From Ruminococcus sp. (GTDB lineage Bacteria; Bacillota; Clostridia; Oscillospirales; Ruminococcaceae): a DNA stretch of 64,000 bases. Location: the NCBI GenBank assembly GCA_019420505.1, contig JAHZHC010000019.1:1-64000 (forward strand), read 5' to 3'. The notes under the pieces were generated by a model that did no database searches, was not told where the DNA came from, and saw nothing but the letters and a program-made list of their open reading frames with translations. Positions 49,017 through 58,260 of this stretch are shown here, piece after piece. The position numbers and the translations under genes are program-made. Numbering within the stretch: the first letter of the stretch is position 1; each line of letters begins with the position of its first letter.

Positions 49017-49904
49017 CTAATTTTCCAATATCCTGATAAAATGATTAGCTTCTCTTAGAACATGATCAGCTAAAAGAGGAAGAATAATCGAACGTATCTT
49101 ACAGTTTTCTATCCCTTTTACACCGGCTGTTTTGAAATCTCTTAATTTCTTCGTTTCCTCCAGAGAATCTTCTGTCAGAGTCATATCCTGAGCATTACGG
49201 CATCTTTGAAGCAATTCCGCATATTCATCTGCAAATTTATCGGCAGTATTAAATAATTCTTCTTCAGAAGGATCAAGCAGTCCACGGATAAAAAGTGCAT
49301 GTTCCATCATTATCTGATTCCAGAAGCATTCACTTTCTTTCATAGATTTTACAGTCAGATCGCCGTTTCTTTCAAGTATTTGAATATACTGTCTGTAAAG
49401 CTTTGCTTCTCTCAATATATGCTTTATCAAGAGAGGATAATTCACTGTGAACATCTGACAATTCAGTACCCTGCTAAGTATATCCTCCTTAAGTGAAATT
49501 AAACCGTTCAGTAATTTAAGCGCAGTCTGATTCAGCATTCTCACTTGCCTCTGCTTGCTTTCAAGTTGATTCAATCCAATACTGTTCAGCCTTAATTCCC
49601 TGTTGGTTATATCTTTATTAATACTGATGCCCGTAAGTTTTTCAGTTTGCTTTTCTGCGAGATAAGTAAATTCAGTTACAATTTCACCTGAATTAAGTGC
49701 CTCTTTACTGACAACCCCATTACTAAGTGATATAGCACGGCTTAGAAGTCTTTCGAATTCAGTCTTAAAAAATTCTGCCTTAGATATAAAAGACGGGTCG
49801 GCAGGAGTGAAGCCCGCCTTAAGAAAAAAAGAATGTTCTTTCATTATTCGCCCAAAGAACAAATGTAATTCAAGTGATTTGACTATATAATTATCAATAT
49901 TCAT
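49017..49904 (-). CDS. DUF2935 domain protein (hemerythrin-like helical bundle)
   Basis: A 295-residue protein with two homologous four-helix halves. Each half has a repeated pattern of metal-ligand type residues: LELHLFFGRIMKEHSFFLKA in the first, ECFWNQIMMEHALFIRGLLD in the second, and HILREAKLYRQYI and HVLREANHFIRIL closing them. DUF2935 proteins are believed to bind a metal pair as hemerythrin-like bundles. ATG 49904 has GGAGGAG before it; an ATG four codons earlier is less likely. It is transcribed alone and apart from gltBD. Confidence 0.85.
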   Translation of the reverse strand: MNIDNYIVKSLELHLFFGRIMKEHSFFLKAGFTPADPSFISKAEFFKTEFERLLSRAISLSNGVVSKEALNSGEIVTEFTYLAEKQTEKLTGISINKDITNRELRLNSIGLNQLESKQRQVRMLNQTALKLLNGLISLKEDILSRVLNCQMFTVNYPLLIKHILREAKLYRQYIQILERNGDLTVKSMKESECFWNQIMMEHALFIRGLLDPSEEELFNTADKFADEYAELLQRCRNAQDMTLTEDSLEETKKLRDFKTAGVKGIENCKIRSIILPLLADHVLREANHFIRILEN

Positions 49905-49980
49905 TTTCTCCTCCATATTTATCTGAATTTGTTGTATAGTAATATAATATGCTTTAAATCTTATTTGGCTACTTGTTAGC

Positions 49981-50009
49981 TTGAAAACTTTTGCGTGATG
50001 TGATATAAT
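49981..50009 (+). promoter_or_regulatory. Promoter of the acetyltransferase gene
   Basis: TTGAAA (49981-49986), 17 bases, TATAAT (50004-50009). The 130-nt leader contains an ATTACTTA/TTAAGTAAT hairpin (about 50050-50073) without T tail. Confidence 0.75.
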
Positions 50010-50143
50010 GACAATAAAATGTATAATTATTTAATGCTCCGTAAATTGTATTACTTATTGTTTATTAAGTAATATCAGAACAAATGAATAAATTAATTTA
50101 ATCAAGCACTAATTAAATATGTGATATGAAAGGAAAATTTCTT

Positions 50144-50719
50144 ATGACTGAAAAAGAAAAAGCAATATCCGGTATGCTTTACAGCCCGTCAGAAATGAGC
50201 AATGAACTAATGAAATGCAAAGAGCTTTGCGCCGAATATAACAGACTTATGCCATCTCAGATTGATGAAAGACATGAGCTTATTATTAAAATTCTCGGAA
50301 AAACCGGTAAGGAATTTTGGATTGAACAGAACTTCTGGTGCGATTACGGAAGTAATATTGAAATAGGTGAAAATTTTTACGCTAATCATAATCTCGTTAT
50401 TCTTGACGGAGCTAAAGTCTCTTTCGGAGATAATTGTTTTATTGCTCCAAACTGCGGGTTTTATACCGCCGGTCATCCAATTGATTACAAAGTCCGAAAT
50501 TCAGGCTTGGAATACGCTCTGCCAATTACCGTAGGCAATAATGTTTGGATTGGCGGCAATGTTTGCGTTATGCCGGGAGTAACAATCGGTAATGATGTAG
50601 TAATCGGCGGAGGAAGTGTTGTAACAAAAGATATACCTTTAGGGGTTGTTGCAGCCGGAAATCCATGCAGAGTCATTCGTCGCATATCCGAATGTGACAA
50701 AGAAAAATATAAAATATAA
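50144..50719 (+). CDS. maa: Sugar O-acetyltransferase (Maa/LacA type)
   Basis: A 191-residue left-handed beta-helix acetyltransferase. The N-terminal helical Mac domain (KAISGMLYSPSEMSNELMKC) and hexapeptide repeats with the catalytic His region NCGFYTAGHPID, then VGNNVWIGGNVCVMPGVTIG and GGGSVVTKDIPLGVVAAGNP are typical of maltose/galactoside acetyltransferases. The second ATG (50144) is used because AAAGGA lies between the two candidates. Sugar specificity cannot be told. Confidence 0.9.
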   Translation: MTEKEKAISGMLYSPSEMSNELMKCKELCAEYNRLMPSQIDERHELIIKILGKTGKEFWIEQNFWCDYGSNIEIGENFYANHNLVILDGAKVSFGDNCFIAPNCGFYTAGHPIDYKVRNSGLEYALPITVGNNVWIGGNVCVMPGVTIGNDVVIGGGSVVTKDIPLGVVAAGNPCRVIRRISECDKEKYKI

Positions 50720-50725
50720 GATACA

Positions 50726-50762
50726 AAAAAGTCCCGTACTATTCAGTACGGGACTTTTTTAT
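50726..50762. terminator. Convergent terminator
   Basis: AAAAAAGTCCCGTACT, ATTC, AGTACGGGACTTTTTT; perfect on both strands, so it ends both maa and dapB. Confidence 0.9.
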
Positions 50763-50773
50763 ATACAATACTA

Positions 50774-51532
50774 TCAAGTATTAGCAAGTAAATCGCTCAT
50801 AGCATACAATCCTGCCGGCTTGTTTTTCAAAAACATTGCCGCATTTACCGAACCAACGGCAAAAACCGATTTAGAATGAGCCTCATGCTTAAGGGATATT
50901 ACTTCATCTCTTCCGGCAAAAATTATTTCATGCTCACCCACAATAGTACCACCTCTTATGGAATGCATTCCAATTTCTGTTTTTGTCCTCTTGGCTCTTA
51001 CTGAATGCCTGTCATAAATATAATTGCACTTTTCGTTAAGCTCTTCATTGATAGCGTCCGCAAGCATAATAGCTGTACCGCTCGGTGCGTCAATTTTCTG
51101 ATTATGATGCTTTTCAAGGATCTCAATATCATACTGCCCTTCAAGAAGCTTTGCTGCTCTCTTTGCAAGATCTGCAAGAAGATTTATTCCCAAAGACATA
51201 TTAAACGTAAAGAAAACCGGAATACTTTCCGAAGCTTTATGTATCTTTTCAATCTGTTCAGATGAATATCCGGTAGTAGCAATAACAGCTGCAACTCCGT
51301 TTGTCATACAATAATCAAGCATTTCGTCAAGAAGAGATGGATGTGAAAAATCAATTATGACATCCGGTTTTTCAGGAAGCTTTGAAATCTTGTCTACTAC
51401 AGGAAAATCAGCATAGCTTTCAGCAGCTTTATCCACGCCTGCAATAGTTTTACAATCACTTCTATTTGAAATAATGTCATAAATAACTCTGCCCATTTTT
51501 CCGCAGGCACCGCATATAACAATATTGGTCAT
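50774..51532 (-). CDS. dapB: 4-hydroxy-tetrahydrodipicolinate reductase
   Basis: A 252-residue NAD(P)H reductase of lysine/diaminopimelate synthesis. It shows the nucleotide-binding IVICGACGKMGRVIYDI, the catalytic E(K)HHNQKIDAPSGTA block (ILEKHHNQKIDAPSGTA) and the C-terminal IRGGTIVGEHEIIFAG. The start is ATG 51532 with AAAGGA nine bases before it; the frame from 51556 begins upstream of that site. It is last in asd-dapA-dapB. Confidence 0.95.
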   Translation of the reverse strand: MTNIVICGACGKMGRVIYDIISNRSDCKTIAGVDKAAESYADFPVVDKISKLPEKPDVIIDFSHPSLLDEMLDYCMTNGVAAVIATTGYSSEQIEKIHKASESIPVFFTFNMSLGINLLADLAKRAAKLLEGQYDIEILEKHHNQKIDAPSGTAIMLADAINEELNEKCNYIYDRHSVRAKRTKTEIGMHSIRGGTIVGEHEIIFAGRDEVISLKHEAHSKSVFAVGSVNAAMFLKNKPAGLYAMSDLLANT

Positions 51533-51559
51533 ATTTATAATTCCTTTCTTGATCATATT

Positions 51560-51590
51560 AAAACAAACGGGCGAATTTAATTTCGCCCGA
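51560..51590 (-). terminator. Hairpin between dapA and dapB
   Basis: On the minus strand CGGGCGAA, ATTAAA, TTCGCCCG then TTTGTTTT. It lies inside the operon and may be a partial terminator. Confidence 0.7.
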
Positions 51591-51596
51591 TATTAT

Positions 51597-52487
51597 TTAT
51601 TTTACCAGTCCGATAACCTTCATTTCATTAGTAAGCTTTTCTATGTTTGAATCGTTCATATCAACAAGAGGAAGTCTGCATGAACCTACTTTAAATCCCA
51701 TAATATTAAGCGCTTCTTTGACAGGAACAGGATTTACATCACAGAAAAGTGCGTTGGTAAAACCAAGAATACGATATGCTTTCTTTCTTGCCTCATCGTA
51801 ATTATTATCAAGACACAACTGACAAATTTCATGAGTTTCAAAAGGCATACAATTTGAAAGTACAGAAATTACTCCTTTACCGCCCAAAGACATAATCGGA
51901 ATAATCTGATCGTCATTACCGGAATAAATATCAAGATTATCACCGCAAAGTGCAGCGATTTTTGTTACCTGACTTATATTTCCGCTGGCTTCCTTAACTG
52001 CAACGATATTATCAATCTTCGAAAGCGCTAAACAAGTTTCAGGCGCAATATTAACACCTGTCCTTGACGGAACATTATAAAGTATAATAGGCAGATCAAC
52101 GGCTTCTGCAACAGCAGTGAAATGCTTAATAAGACCGTGCTGCGAAGTCTTATTATAATAAGGTGTTACAACAAGCAAAGCGTCCGCACCAAGCTCCTCA
52201 GCCTTTTTAGAAAGATTAACTGCATACTCAGTATGATTAGAACCTGTTCCGGCAACAACCGGAACTCTTTTGTTAACCTTCTCTACAGCATATCTGATAC
52301 ACTCAATATGTTCTTCATCAGACATAGTTGCACTTTCTCCGGTTGTTCCGCAAATAATAATTGCGTCAGTACCGTTATCAATATTAAAATCAATAAGCTG
52401 TCCGAGTTTGTCATAATTTATAGAGCCGTCTTGATTCATTGGTGTAACAATAGCAACACCGGCACCTGTGAATATAGTTTTTTTCAT
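51597..52487 (-). CDS. dapA: 4-hydroxy-tetrahydrodipicolinate synthase
   Basis: A 296-residue aldolase-type enzyme condensing pyruvate with aspartate semialdehyde. Visible motifs: IICGTTGESATMSDEEH, ILYNVPSRTGVNI (Tyr of the proton relay) and NIVAVKEASGNISQ with the Schiff-base Lys. Its substrate is supplied by Asd, encoded just upstream. AGGAGGTCAG-like ribosome binding sequence precedes the ATG. Confidence 0.95.
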   Translation of the reverse strand: MKKTIFTGAGVAIVTPMNQDGSINYDKLGQLIDFNIDNGTDAIIICGTTGESATMSDEEHIECIRYAVEKVNKRVPVVAGTGSNHTEYAVNLSKKAEELGADALLVVTPYYNKTSQHGLIKHFTAVAEAVDLPIILYNVPSRTGVNIAPETCLALSKIDNIVAVKEASGNISQVTKIAALCGDNLDIYSGNDDQIIPIMSLGGKGVISVLSNCMPFETHEICQLCLDNNYDEARKKAYRILGFTNALFCDVNPVPVKEALNIMGFKVGSCRLPLVDMNDSNIEKLTNEMKVIGLVK

Positions 52488-52551
52488 TAAAAATCTGACC
52501 TCCAGACGCCTTTACAGGCAAGTCATATATGAATAATGTGTTATTAATATA

Positions 52552-53637
52552 TTATTTATCAAAATATCCTTTAGCAGCCAAAAGCTCAGCCATAAGAACA
52601 GCTCCTCCTGCTGCACCTCTTAAAGTATTATGTGAAAGACAAACAAATTTATAATCATACTGGGTGTCTTCACGAAGTCTGCCGATTGATACTGCCATAC
52701 CGCCCTCAATATTTCTGTCAAGCTTAGCCTGAGGACGATTATCCTCTTCGAAATAGTGAAGGAACTGTTTCGGAGCTGACGGAAGCTCAAGCTCCTGAGG
52801 AACTCCGCTGAAATTCTTCCATGCTTCCAGAATTTCTTCTTTAGAAGGCTTCTTTTCAAAAGATGCAAACACTGCCGCTGTATGTCCGTCAGATACAGGC
52901 ACTCTCAGACACTGTGTTGTAATTGCAGGAGAATCAGCATTTACAATCTTATCGCCTTCGATATGACCCCAGATTTTAAGAGGTTCCTGTTCAGACTTTT
53001 CTTCTTCTCCGCCGATAAACGGAATAACATTATCAAGAATATCCGGAAAAGTTTCAAAAGTTTTACCTGCTCCTGAAATTGCCTGATAAGTACAAGCCAA
53101 AGCCTTTGTAACCTTAAATTTCTCCATAAGAGGATGAAGTGCAGGAACATAGCTTTGAAGTGAACAGTTGGATTTAACTGCAATAAAGCCTCTTTTAGTA
53201 CCAAGACGCTTTCTCTGTGCTTCAATAATTTCAATATGCTCAGGATTGATTTCAGGCACTACCATCGGAACATCAGGTGTTCCTCTATGTGCAGAGTTGT
53301 TAGAAACAACTGGGCACTCAGCTTTCGCATAGGCTTCTTCCAAAGCCTTTATCTGATCTTTAGGCATATCAACTGCACAGAATACAAAATCAACCATTGA
53401 GGATATCTTTTCGATATCAGCAGTTGCGTCCATAACTGTAAGCTCGCCTATAGCTTCAGGAATCGGTTCAGTCATTGCCCATTTAGCACCAACCGCATCC
53501 TTAAGCTTTTTTCCTGCCGAGCGAGGAGAAGCTGCAACACAAACAACATTGAACCATGGATGTTTATCAAGCAGGAGAGAAAATCGCTGTCCTACCATGC
53601 CTGTTGCACCGATAATGCCCACGTTAAATTTCTTCAT
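52552..53637 (-). CDS. asd: Aspartate-semialdehyde dehydrogenase
   Basis: A 361-residue enzyme reducing aspartyl phosphate. It reads VGIIGATGMVGQRFSLLLDK (NADP site), CPVVSNNSAHRGTPDVPMVV, and AVKSNCSLQSYVPALHPL with the catalytic Cys; the long form resembles archaeal/fungal-type Asd and is common in Clostridia. It is the first gene after the lysine riboswitch, so lysine controls asd, dapA and dapB together. Confidence 0.93.
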   Translation of the reverse strand: MKKFNVGIIGATGMVGQRFSLLLDKHPWFNVVCVAASPRSAGKKLKDAVGAKWAMTEPIPEAIGELTVMDATADIEKISSMVDFVFCAVDMPKDQIKALEEAYAKAECPVVSNNSAHRGTPDVPMVVPEINPEHIEIIEAQRKRLGTKRGFIAVKSNCSLQSYVPALHPLMEKFKVTKALACTYQAISGAGKTFETFPDILDNVIPFIGGEEEKSEQEPLKIWGHIEGDKIVNADSPAITTQCLRVPVSDGHTAAVFASFEKKPSKEEILEAWKNFSGVPQELELPSAPKQFLHYFEEDNRPQAKLDRNIEGGMAVSIGRLREDTQYDYKFVCLSHNTLRGAAGGAVLMAELLAAKGYFDK

Positions 53638-53740
53638 TCTTAAAACTCCTTATCAAATAAAAATTAGTATGTCAAAATTCACTAAAACACTGTTCAAAAT
53701 CACGAAAAAGTTGCACAAAACATAAAAAATGTGCAAACAA

Positions 53741-53764
53741 TAAAAAAACTGGTTGAAAACCAGC
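53741..53764 (-). terminator. Terminator of the lysine riboswitch
   Basis: On the minus strand CTGGTT (53763-53758), TCA-type loop, AACCAG (53754-53749) and seven T. A competing hairpin TTGCACA/TGTGCAA lies just downstream (about 53710-53736). Confidence 0.85.
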
Positions 53765-53807
53765 TCATCATACAATATAATAAGAATGTTGACATAAATT
53801 ATATGTC

Positions 53808-53985
53808 GATAGCACTCCATCATAAATAATGATGACAACCGGAGTTCTGTTAAAACTACAGTCAGCTTCAGGATTCCCACACCTGTGCTTCGGCAGTCGC
53901 ACCTTTCACATTTCCGAAAAAGCTTTGGGATTGCTTTGACAAACACATCTCAGAAACATTACTGATTTTGACCGCACCTCTATCT
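53808..53985 (-). promoter_or_regulatory. Lysine riboswitch (L-box)
   Basis: The minus strand starts GATAGAGGTGCGGTC, contains AGTAATG, AAAGGTGCGACTGCCGAAG and ends GGAGTGCTATC, with GATAG and CTATC closing the P1 stem. These are the conserved elements of the lysine riboswitch. Excess lysine should favour the terminator at 53764-53741 and switch off asd-dapA-dapB. Confidence 0.92.
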
Positions 53986-53996
53986 TTTCAATTTTT

Positions 53997-54025
53997 ATGA
54001 TAACAAATATATTGACATCTGTCAA
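53997..54025 (-). promoter_or_regulatory. Promoter of the riboswitch-asd-dapA-dapB operon
   Basis: Minus strand TTGACA (54025-54020), 17 bases, TATCAT (54002-53997), about 12 bases before the riboswitch begins. Confidence 0.8.
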
Positions 54026-54222
54026 GGGGTATATAAAGGAAATTATTAATTTTTTGTAAAATTACACATAGATAACTTGAAATACATAAGACATTTTCTT
54101 CAGGCTTAGTTTGGCTTTGTGCAGAAATTTTGTCTTATCACAGCAATATGCTTTTAAATGCTGTTAAATAAAAACATATGAAAGGAGTACATATTCCTTA
54201 TACCAGGGATATAAAAAGGCTG

Positions 54223-55266
54223 ATGATTGATTTAAAAAATATGAAAAAATCAGATTTTTATTACGAGCTTCCTCAGGAACTCATTGCTCAAAAACCGATT
54301 GAACCGAGAAATGCCTCTCGTCTGCTGAAAATCGACAGAAGCACGGGAAAAATTGAACACAATCATTTTTATAATTTATGCGATTATTTAAAAAAAGGTG
54401 ACTTACTTATATTAAACGACTCAAGGGTACTTCCCGCACGGATTTACGGAGAAAAAGCAGACAACGGATCCTTTATAGAATTTCTCCTTGTGGAACAGAG
54501 AGGAAATACGGAATGGGAAATTTTATGCCGACCCGGAAAAAAGGCTAAAATCGGTACAGAATTTATTTTTGGCGGAGGAAAGCTTAAAGCCGTAATTACT
54601 GACATTTTAGAAGACGGCAACAGAATTGCAAAATTTGAATGTGAAGATAATTTTTTTACTGCATTAGATGAAATAGGTCAGATGCCCCTTCCACCATACA
54701 TTACCGAGAAATTGGAGGACAAGGAAAGATATCAGACGGTTTATTCCAATGAAATTGGTTCATCTGCTGCACCAACCGCAGGACTTCATTTTACGAAAGA
54801 AATGCTTGAAGAAATTGAAAAAATGGGCGTAAATATTGCATATGTTACACTTCACGTAGGACTTGGAACCTTTCGTCCGGTAAAAGAAGATAAAGTACTC
54901 GATCACAAAATGCACCGGGAGCATTATGAAATGCCAAAGCGTACTGCCGATTTGATCAATAAGACAAAGGCAGACGGAGGAAGAGTTATTGCAGTGGGAA
55001 CAACATCATGCAGAACACTTGAAAGCGTTGCCACTTTTTATAACGAAATAAAACCCTGTGACGGATATACCGATATCTTTATATATCCGGGATATGAATT
55101 TAAAGTACTTGACGGGCTTATCACCAATTTTCATCTTCCCGAAAGCACTCTTATTATGCTTGTATCCGCATTCTTGGGATTTGATAAAACAATGAACGCA
55201 TATAAAACCGCCGTTGAAGAAAAATACAGATTTTTTAGTTTCGGTGACAGCATGGCAATTTTATAA
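54223..55266 (+). CDS. queA: S-adenosylmethionine:tRNA ribosyltransferase-isomerase
   Basis: A 347-residue enzyme adding the ribosyl part of SAM to preQ1 in tRNA, making epoxyqueuosine. Family blocks: DFYYELPQELIAQKPIEPRN, LLILNDSRVLPARIYG, SAAPTAGLHFTKEML, TLHVGLGTFRPVKEDKV and GLITNFHLPESTLIMLVSAF. The start is uncertain: ATG 54223 has AAAAGG three bases upstream, ATG 54241 (MKKSDFYYEL) fits the usual family start, and 54178 has no ribosome binding site. It opens the queA-PAS-tgt-mntP run. Confidence 0.93.
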   Translation: MIDLKNMKKSDFYYELPQELIAQKPIEPRNASRLLKIDRSTGKIEHNHFYNLCDYLKKGDLLILNDSRVLPARIYGEKADNGSFIEFLLVEQRGNTEWEILCRPGKKAKIGTEFIFGGGKLKAVITDILEDGNRIAKFECEDNFFTALDEIGQMPLPPYITEKLEDKERYQTVYSNEIGSSAAPTAGLHFTKEMLEEIEKMGVNIAYVTLHVGLGTFRPVKEDKVLDHKMHREHYEMPKRTADLINKTKADGGRVIAVGTTSCRTLESVATFYNEIKPCDGYTDIFIYPGYEFKVLDGLITNFHLPESTLIMLVSAFLGFDKTMNAYKTAVEEKYRFFSFGDSMAIL

Positions 55267-55277
55267 GGAGATTAATT

Positions 55278-55658
55278 ATGGATAATTCAATTAATAAATA
55301 TTTTAAAAGCATAATTGACGCTGACAGACAAGCTGTTGTTATCTGTGATTTAAACCACACAATACTTTATATGAATCCTTCTGCAATAACCAGATATGCT
55401 AAATGGGGCGGAGAAAAACTTATTGGTCAGTCACTTCTTAACTGTCATAATAAAAAATCAGGCGAAATAATAAATAGGGTTATATTGTGGTTCAACGAAA
55501 GCAAAAAAAATAATATTATATATACTTTCTATAATGAGAAAGAAAATAAAGATGTTTACATGGTAGCTTTAAGAGATGAAAACGACAGTCTTATCGGATA
55601 TTATGAAAAACACGAAATAAGAAATAATGAAACCATGAAATTATATGACTTCAAATAA
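55278..55658 (+). CDS. Small PAS-domain protein
   Basis: A 126-residue protein that is almost entirely one PAS fold: QAVVICDLNHTILYMNPSAI, YAKWGGEKLIGQSLLNCHNK, and a final beta strand block YMVALRDENDSLIGYYEKHE. It has no kinase, cyclase or DNA-binding domain, so it would act as a stand-alone sensor or binding protein. It sits 11 bases after queA and 18 before tgt, within the queuosine operon. Which cofactor it binds is not visible. Confidence 0.8.
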   Translation: MDNSINKYFKSIIDADRQAVVICDLNHTILYMNPSAITRYAKWGGEKLIGQSLLNCHNKKSGEIINRVILWFNESKKNNIIYTFYNEKENKDVYMVALRDENDSLIGYYEKHEIRNNETMKLYDFK

Positions 55659-55676
55659 ATATATAAGGAGAACTGA

Positions 55677-56819
<1,143 letters not shown>

Positions 56820-56837
56820 TCTGAAAGGAATTTATCA

Positions 56838-57401
56838 ATGAGACTTACTGAGCTGTTATTACTTGCCGTTGGATTATCCATGGACGCATTTGCCGTATCG
56901 GTTACTAATGGATTATGTCTGAAAAAAAGCGGACTGCGAGCTGCTGCCGCATGCGGCGTATGTTTCGGACTGTTTCAGGGAATAATGCCTACAATAGGAT
57001 TTGCTCTTGGTAAAACCTTCACAAGTTACATAACAAGCATTGATCATTACATTGCTTTAATTCTTTTATCTTTTATAGGCGGAAAAATGCTTGTTGACTG
57101 TTTAAAAAAAGACGACCAGGATTATGAAACTAAATTTTCACTTACATCAGGTCTTTTGCTTGTACAGGGCGTTGCAACCAGTATAGACGCACTGGCGGTA
57201 GGAGTAAGCTTCGCCGCTCTTTCTGTCAATATTGTCAGCGCTGCTGCTTTTATATGCGGTGTTACATTTGCCTTCAGTTTCGCAGGAGTTTTTATCGGAA
57301 AAAAATTCGGAACTGTTTTAAACAGCAAGGCACAGATCTTCGGAGGACTGATACTTATTGGAATAGGTGTGAAAATATTTGTTGAGCATATGTTTTTTTA
57401 A
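56838..57401 (+). CDS. mntP: Putative manganese efflux pump MntP
   Basis: A 187-residue protein with six membrane helices in two inverted halves. The metal-site Asp residues appear in LLLAVGLSMDAFAVSVTNGL and QGVATSIDALAVGVSFAALS. The MntP family exports Mn(II). GAAAGGA precedes the ATG by 9 bases, and it starts 18 bases after tgt, so it is likely co-transcribed. A terminator follows. Confidence 0.9.
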   Translation: MRLTELLLLAVGLSMDAFAVSVTNGLCLKKSGLRAAAACGVCFGLFQGIMPTIGFALGKTFTSYITSIDHYIALILLSFIGGKMLVDCLKKDDQDYETKFSLTSGLLLVQGVATSIDALAVGVSFAALSVNIVSAAAFICGVTFAFSFAGVFIGKKFGTVLNSKAQIFGGLILIGIGVKIFVEHMFF

Positions 57402-57405
57402 GATA

Positions 57406-57436
57406 CAGGGCACAGAAATGTGCCCTAAATTTATTA
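57406..57436 (+). terminator. mntP terminator
   Basis: AGGGCACA, GAAA, TGTGCCCT followed by AAATTTATT. Confidence 0.75.
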
Positions 57437-57534
57437 ATAATTGTGATTATTGTTAATAATAAAGTCATAAATTTATGATATTATATATTAAATTGTTTTT
57501 GACACATGTAAAAAGAATCGGAATGATGAATAAA

Positions 57535-58203
57535 ATGATAAAGCTTGTAATATTTGATCTCGATGGAACACTTATAAATTCTATATATGATCTTGCCGAC
57601 GCAGTGAACGAATCTCTTATAACAATGGGATATCCCATTCATAGTGTGGACAAGTATTATCATTTTGTCGGAAACGGTACGGTTAAACTGTCTGAACGGG
57701 CTTTGCCAAAAGATCACAGAAGCGAAACGGAAATCAAAAAGCTTCATGCTTTTTTTGCAGAAAAATATGAGAAATGCTGTCTTAATAAAACAAAACCTTA
57801 CGACGGGATTTCAGATGTTATTTATAAATTGAAAACTGAACTTGGAGTAAAATGTGCCGTTGCATCAAATAAAACTGATTCTTTTGCCAAATATATTGTC
57901 AATAATCTTTTTAAGCATGACTTTTTTGACGCTGTAATCGGAAAACGTGAAAATGTACCTGCAAAGCCTGATCCTCAAATTATCTATGACATTGTAAATA
58001 AATTTGAGGTCAAAATATCTGAAGTTATTGTTGTTGGAGATTCAGATGTGGACGTACTCACCGCCCATAACGGAAATATCTTCTGCATTGGCTGTGAATG
58101 GGGATTCAGGGGAAAAGAAGAACTTAAAAATGCCGGTGCAGATTTTCTTGCTGAAAAACCGAAAGATATTTTTGATATTATATACAATCTTCAGAATGAT
58201 TAA
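57535..58203 (+). CDS. HAD-family hydrolase, phosphoglycolate phosphatase-like
   Basis: A 222-residue HAD phosphatase. All four motifs are seen: KLVIFDLDGTLINS (nucleophile Asp), CAVASNKTDS, PAKPDPQIIYDIV (Lys) and EVIVVGDSDVDVLTAHN. The cap is the small alpha-helical C1 type, as in Gph. The start is uncertain: ATG 57535 (MIKLVIF) fits the family, ATGs at 57523 and 57526 are also possible, and 57475 is too long. The substrate is not certain. Confidence 0.85.
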   Translation: MIKLVIFDLDGTLINSIYDLADAVNESLITMGYPIHSVDKYYHFVGNGTVKLSERALPKDHRSETEIKKLHAFFAEKYEKCCLNKTKPYDGISDVIYKLKTELGVKCAVASNKTDSFAKYIVNNLFKHDFFDAVIGKRENVPAKPDPQIIYDIVNKFEVKISEVIVVGDSDVDVLTAHNGNIFCIGCEWGFRGKEELKNAGADFLAEKPKDIFDIIYNLQND

Positions 58204-58260
58204 TTAATGACAACATCGGGACGGAGTCCCTAATATATTTTAGATTCGAGGGAAATCGCA

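Noticed and set aside
53653..53946. Minus-strand 97-residue frame before asd
   Set aside because: It lies over the lysine riboswitch and its terminator; conserved RNA bases explain the sequence and no ribosome binding site is present.
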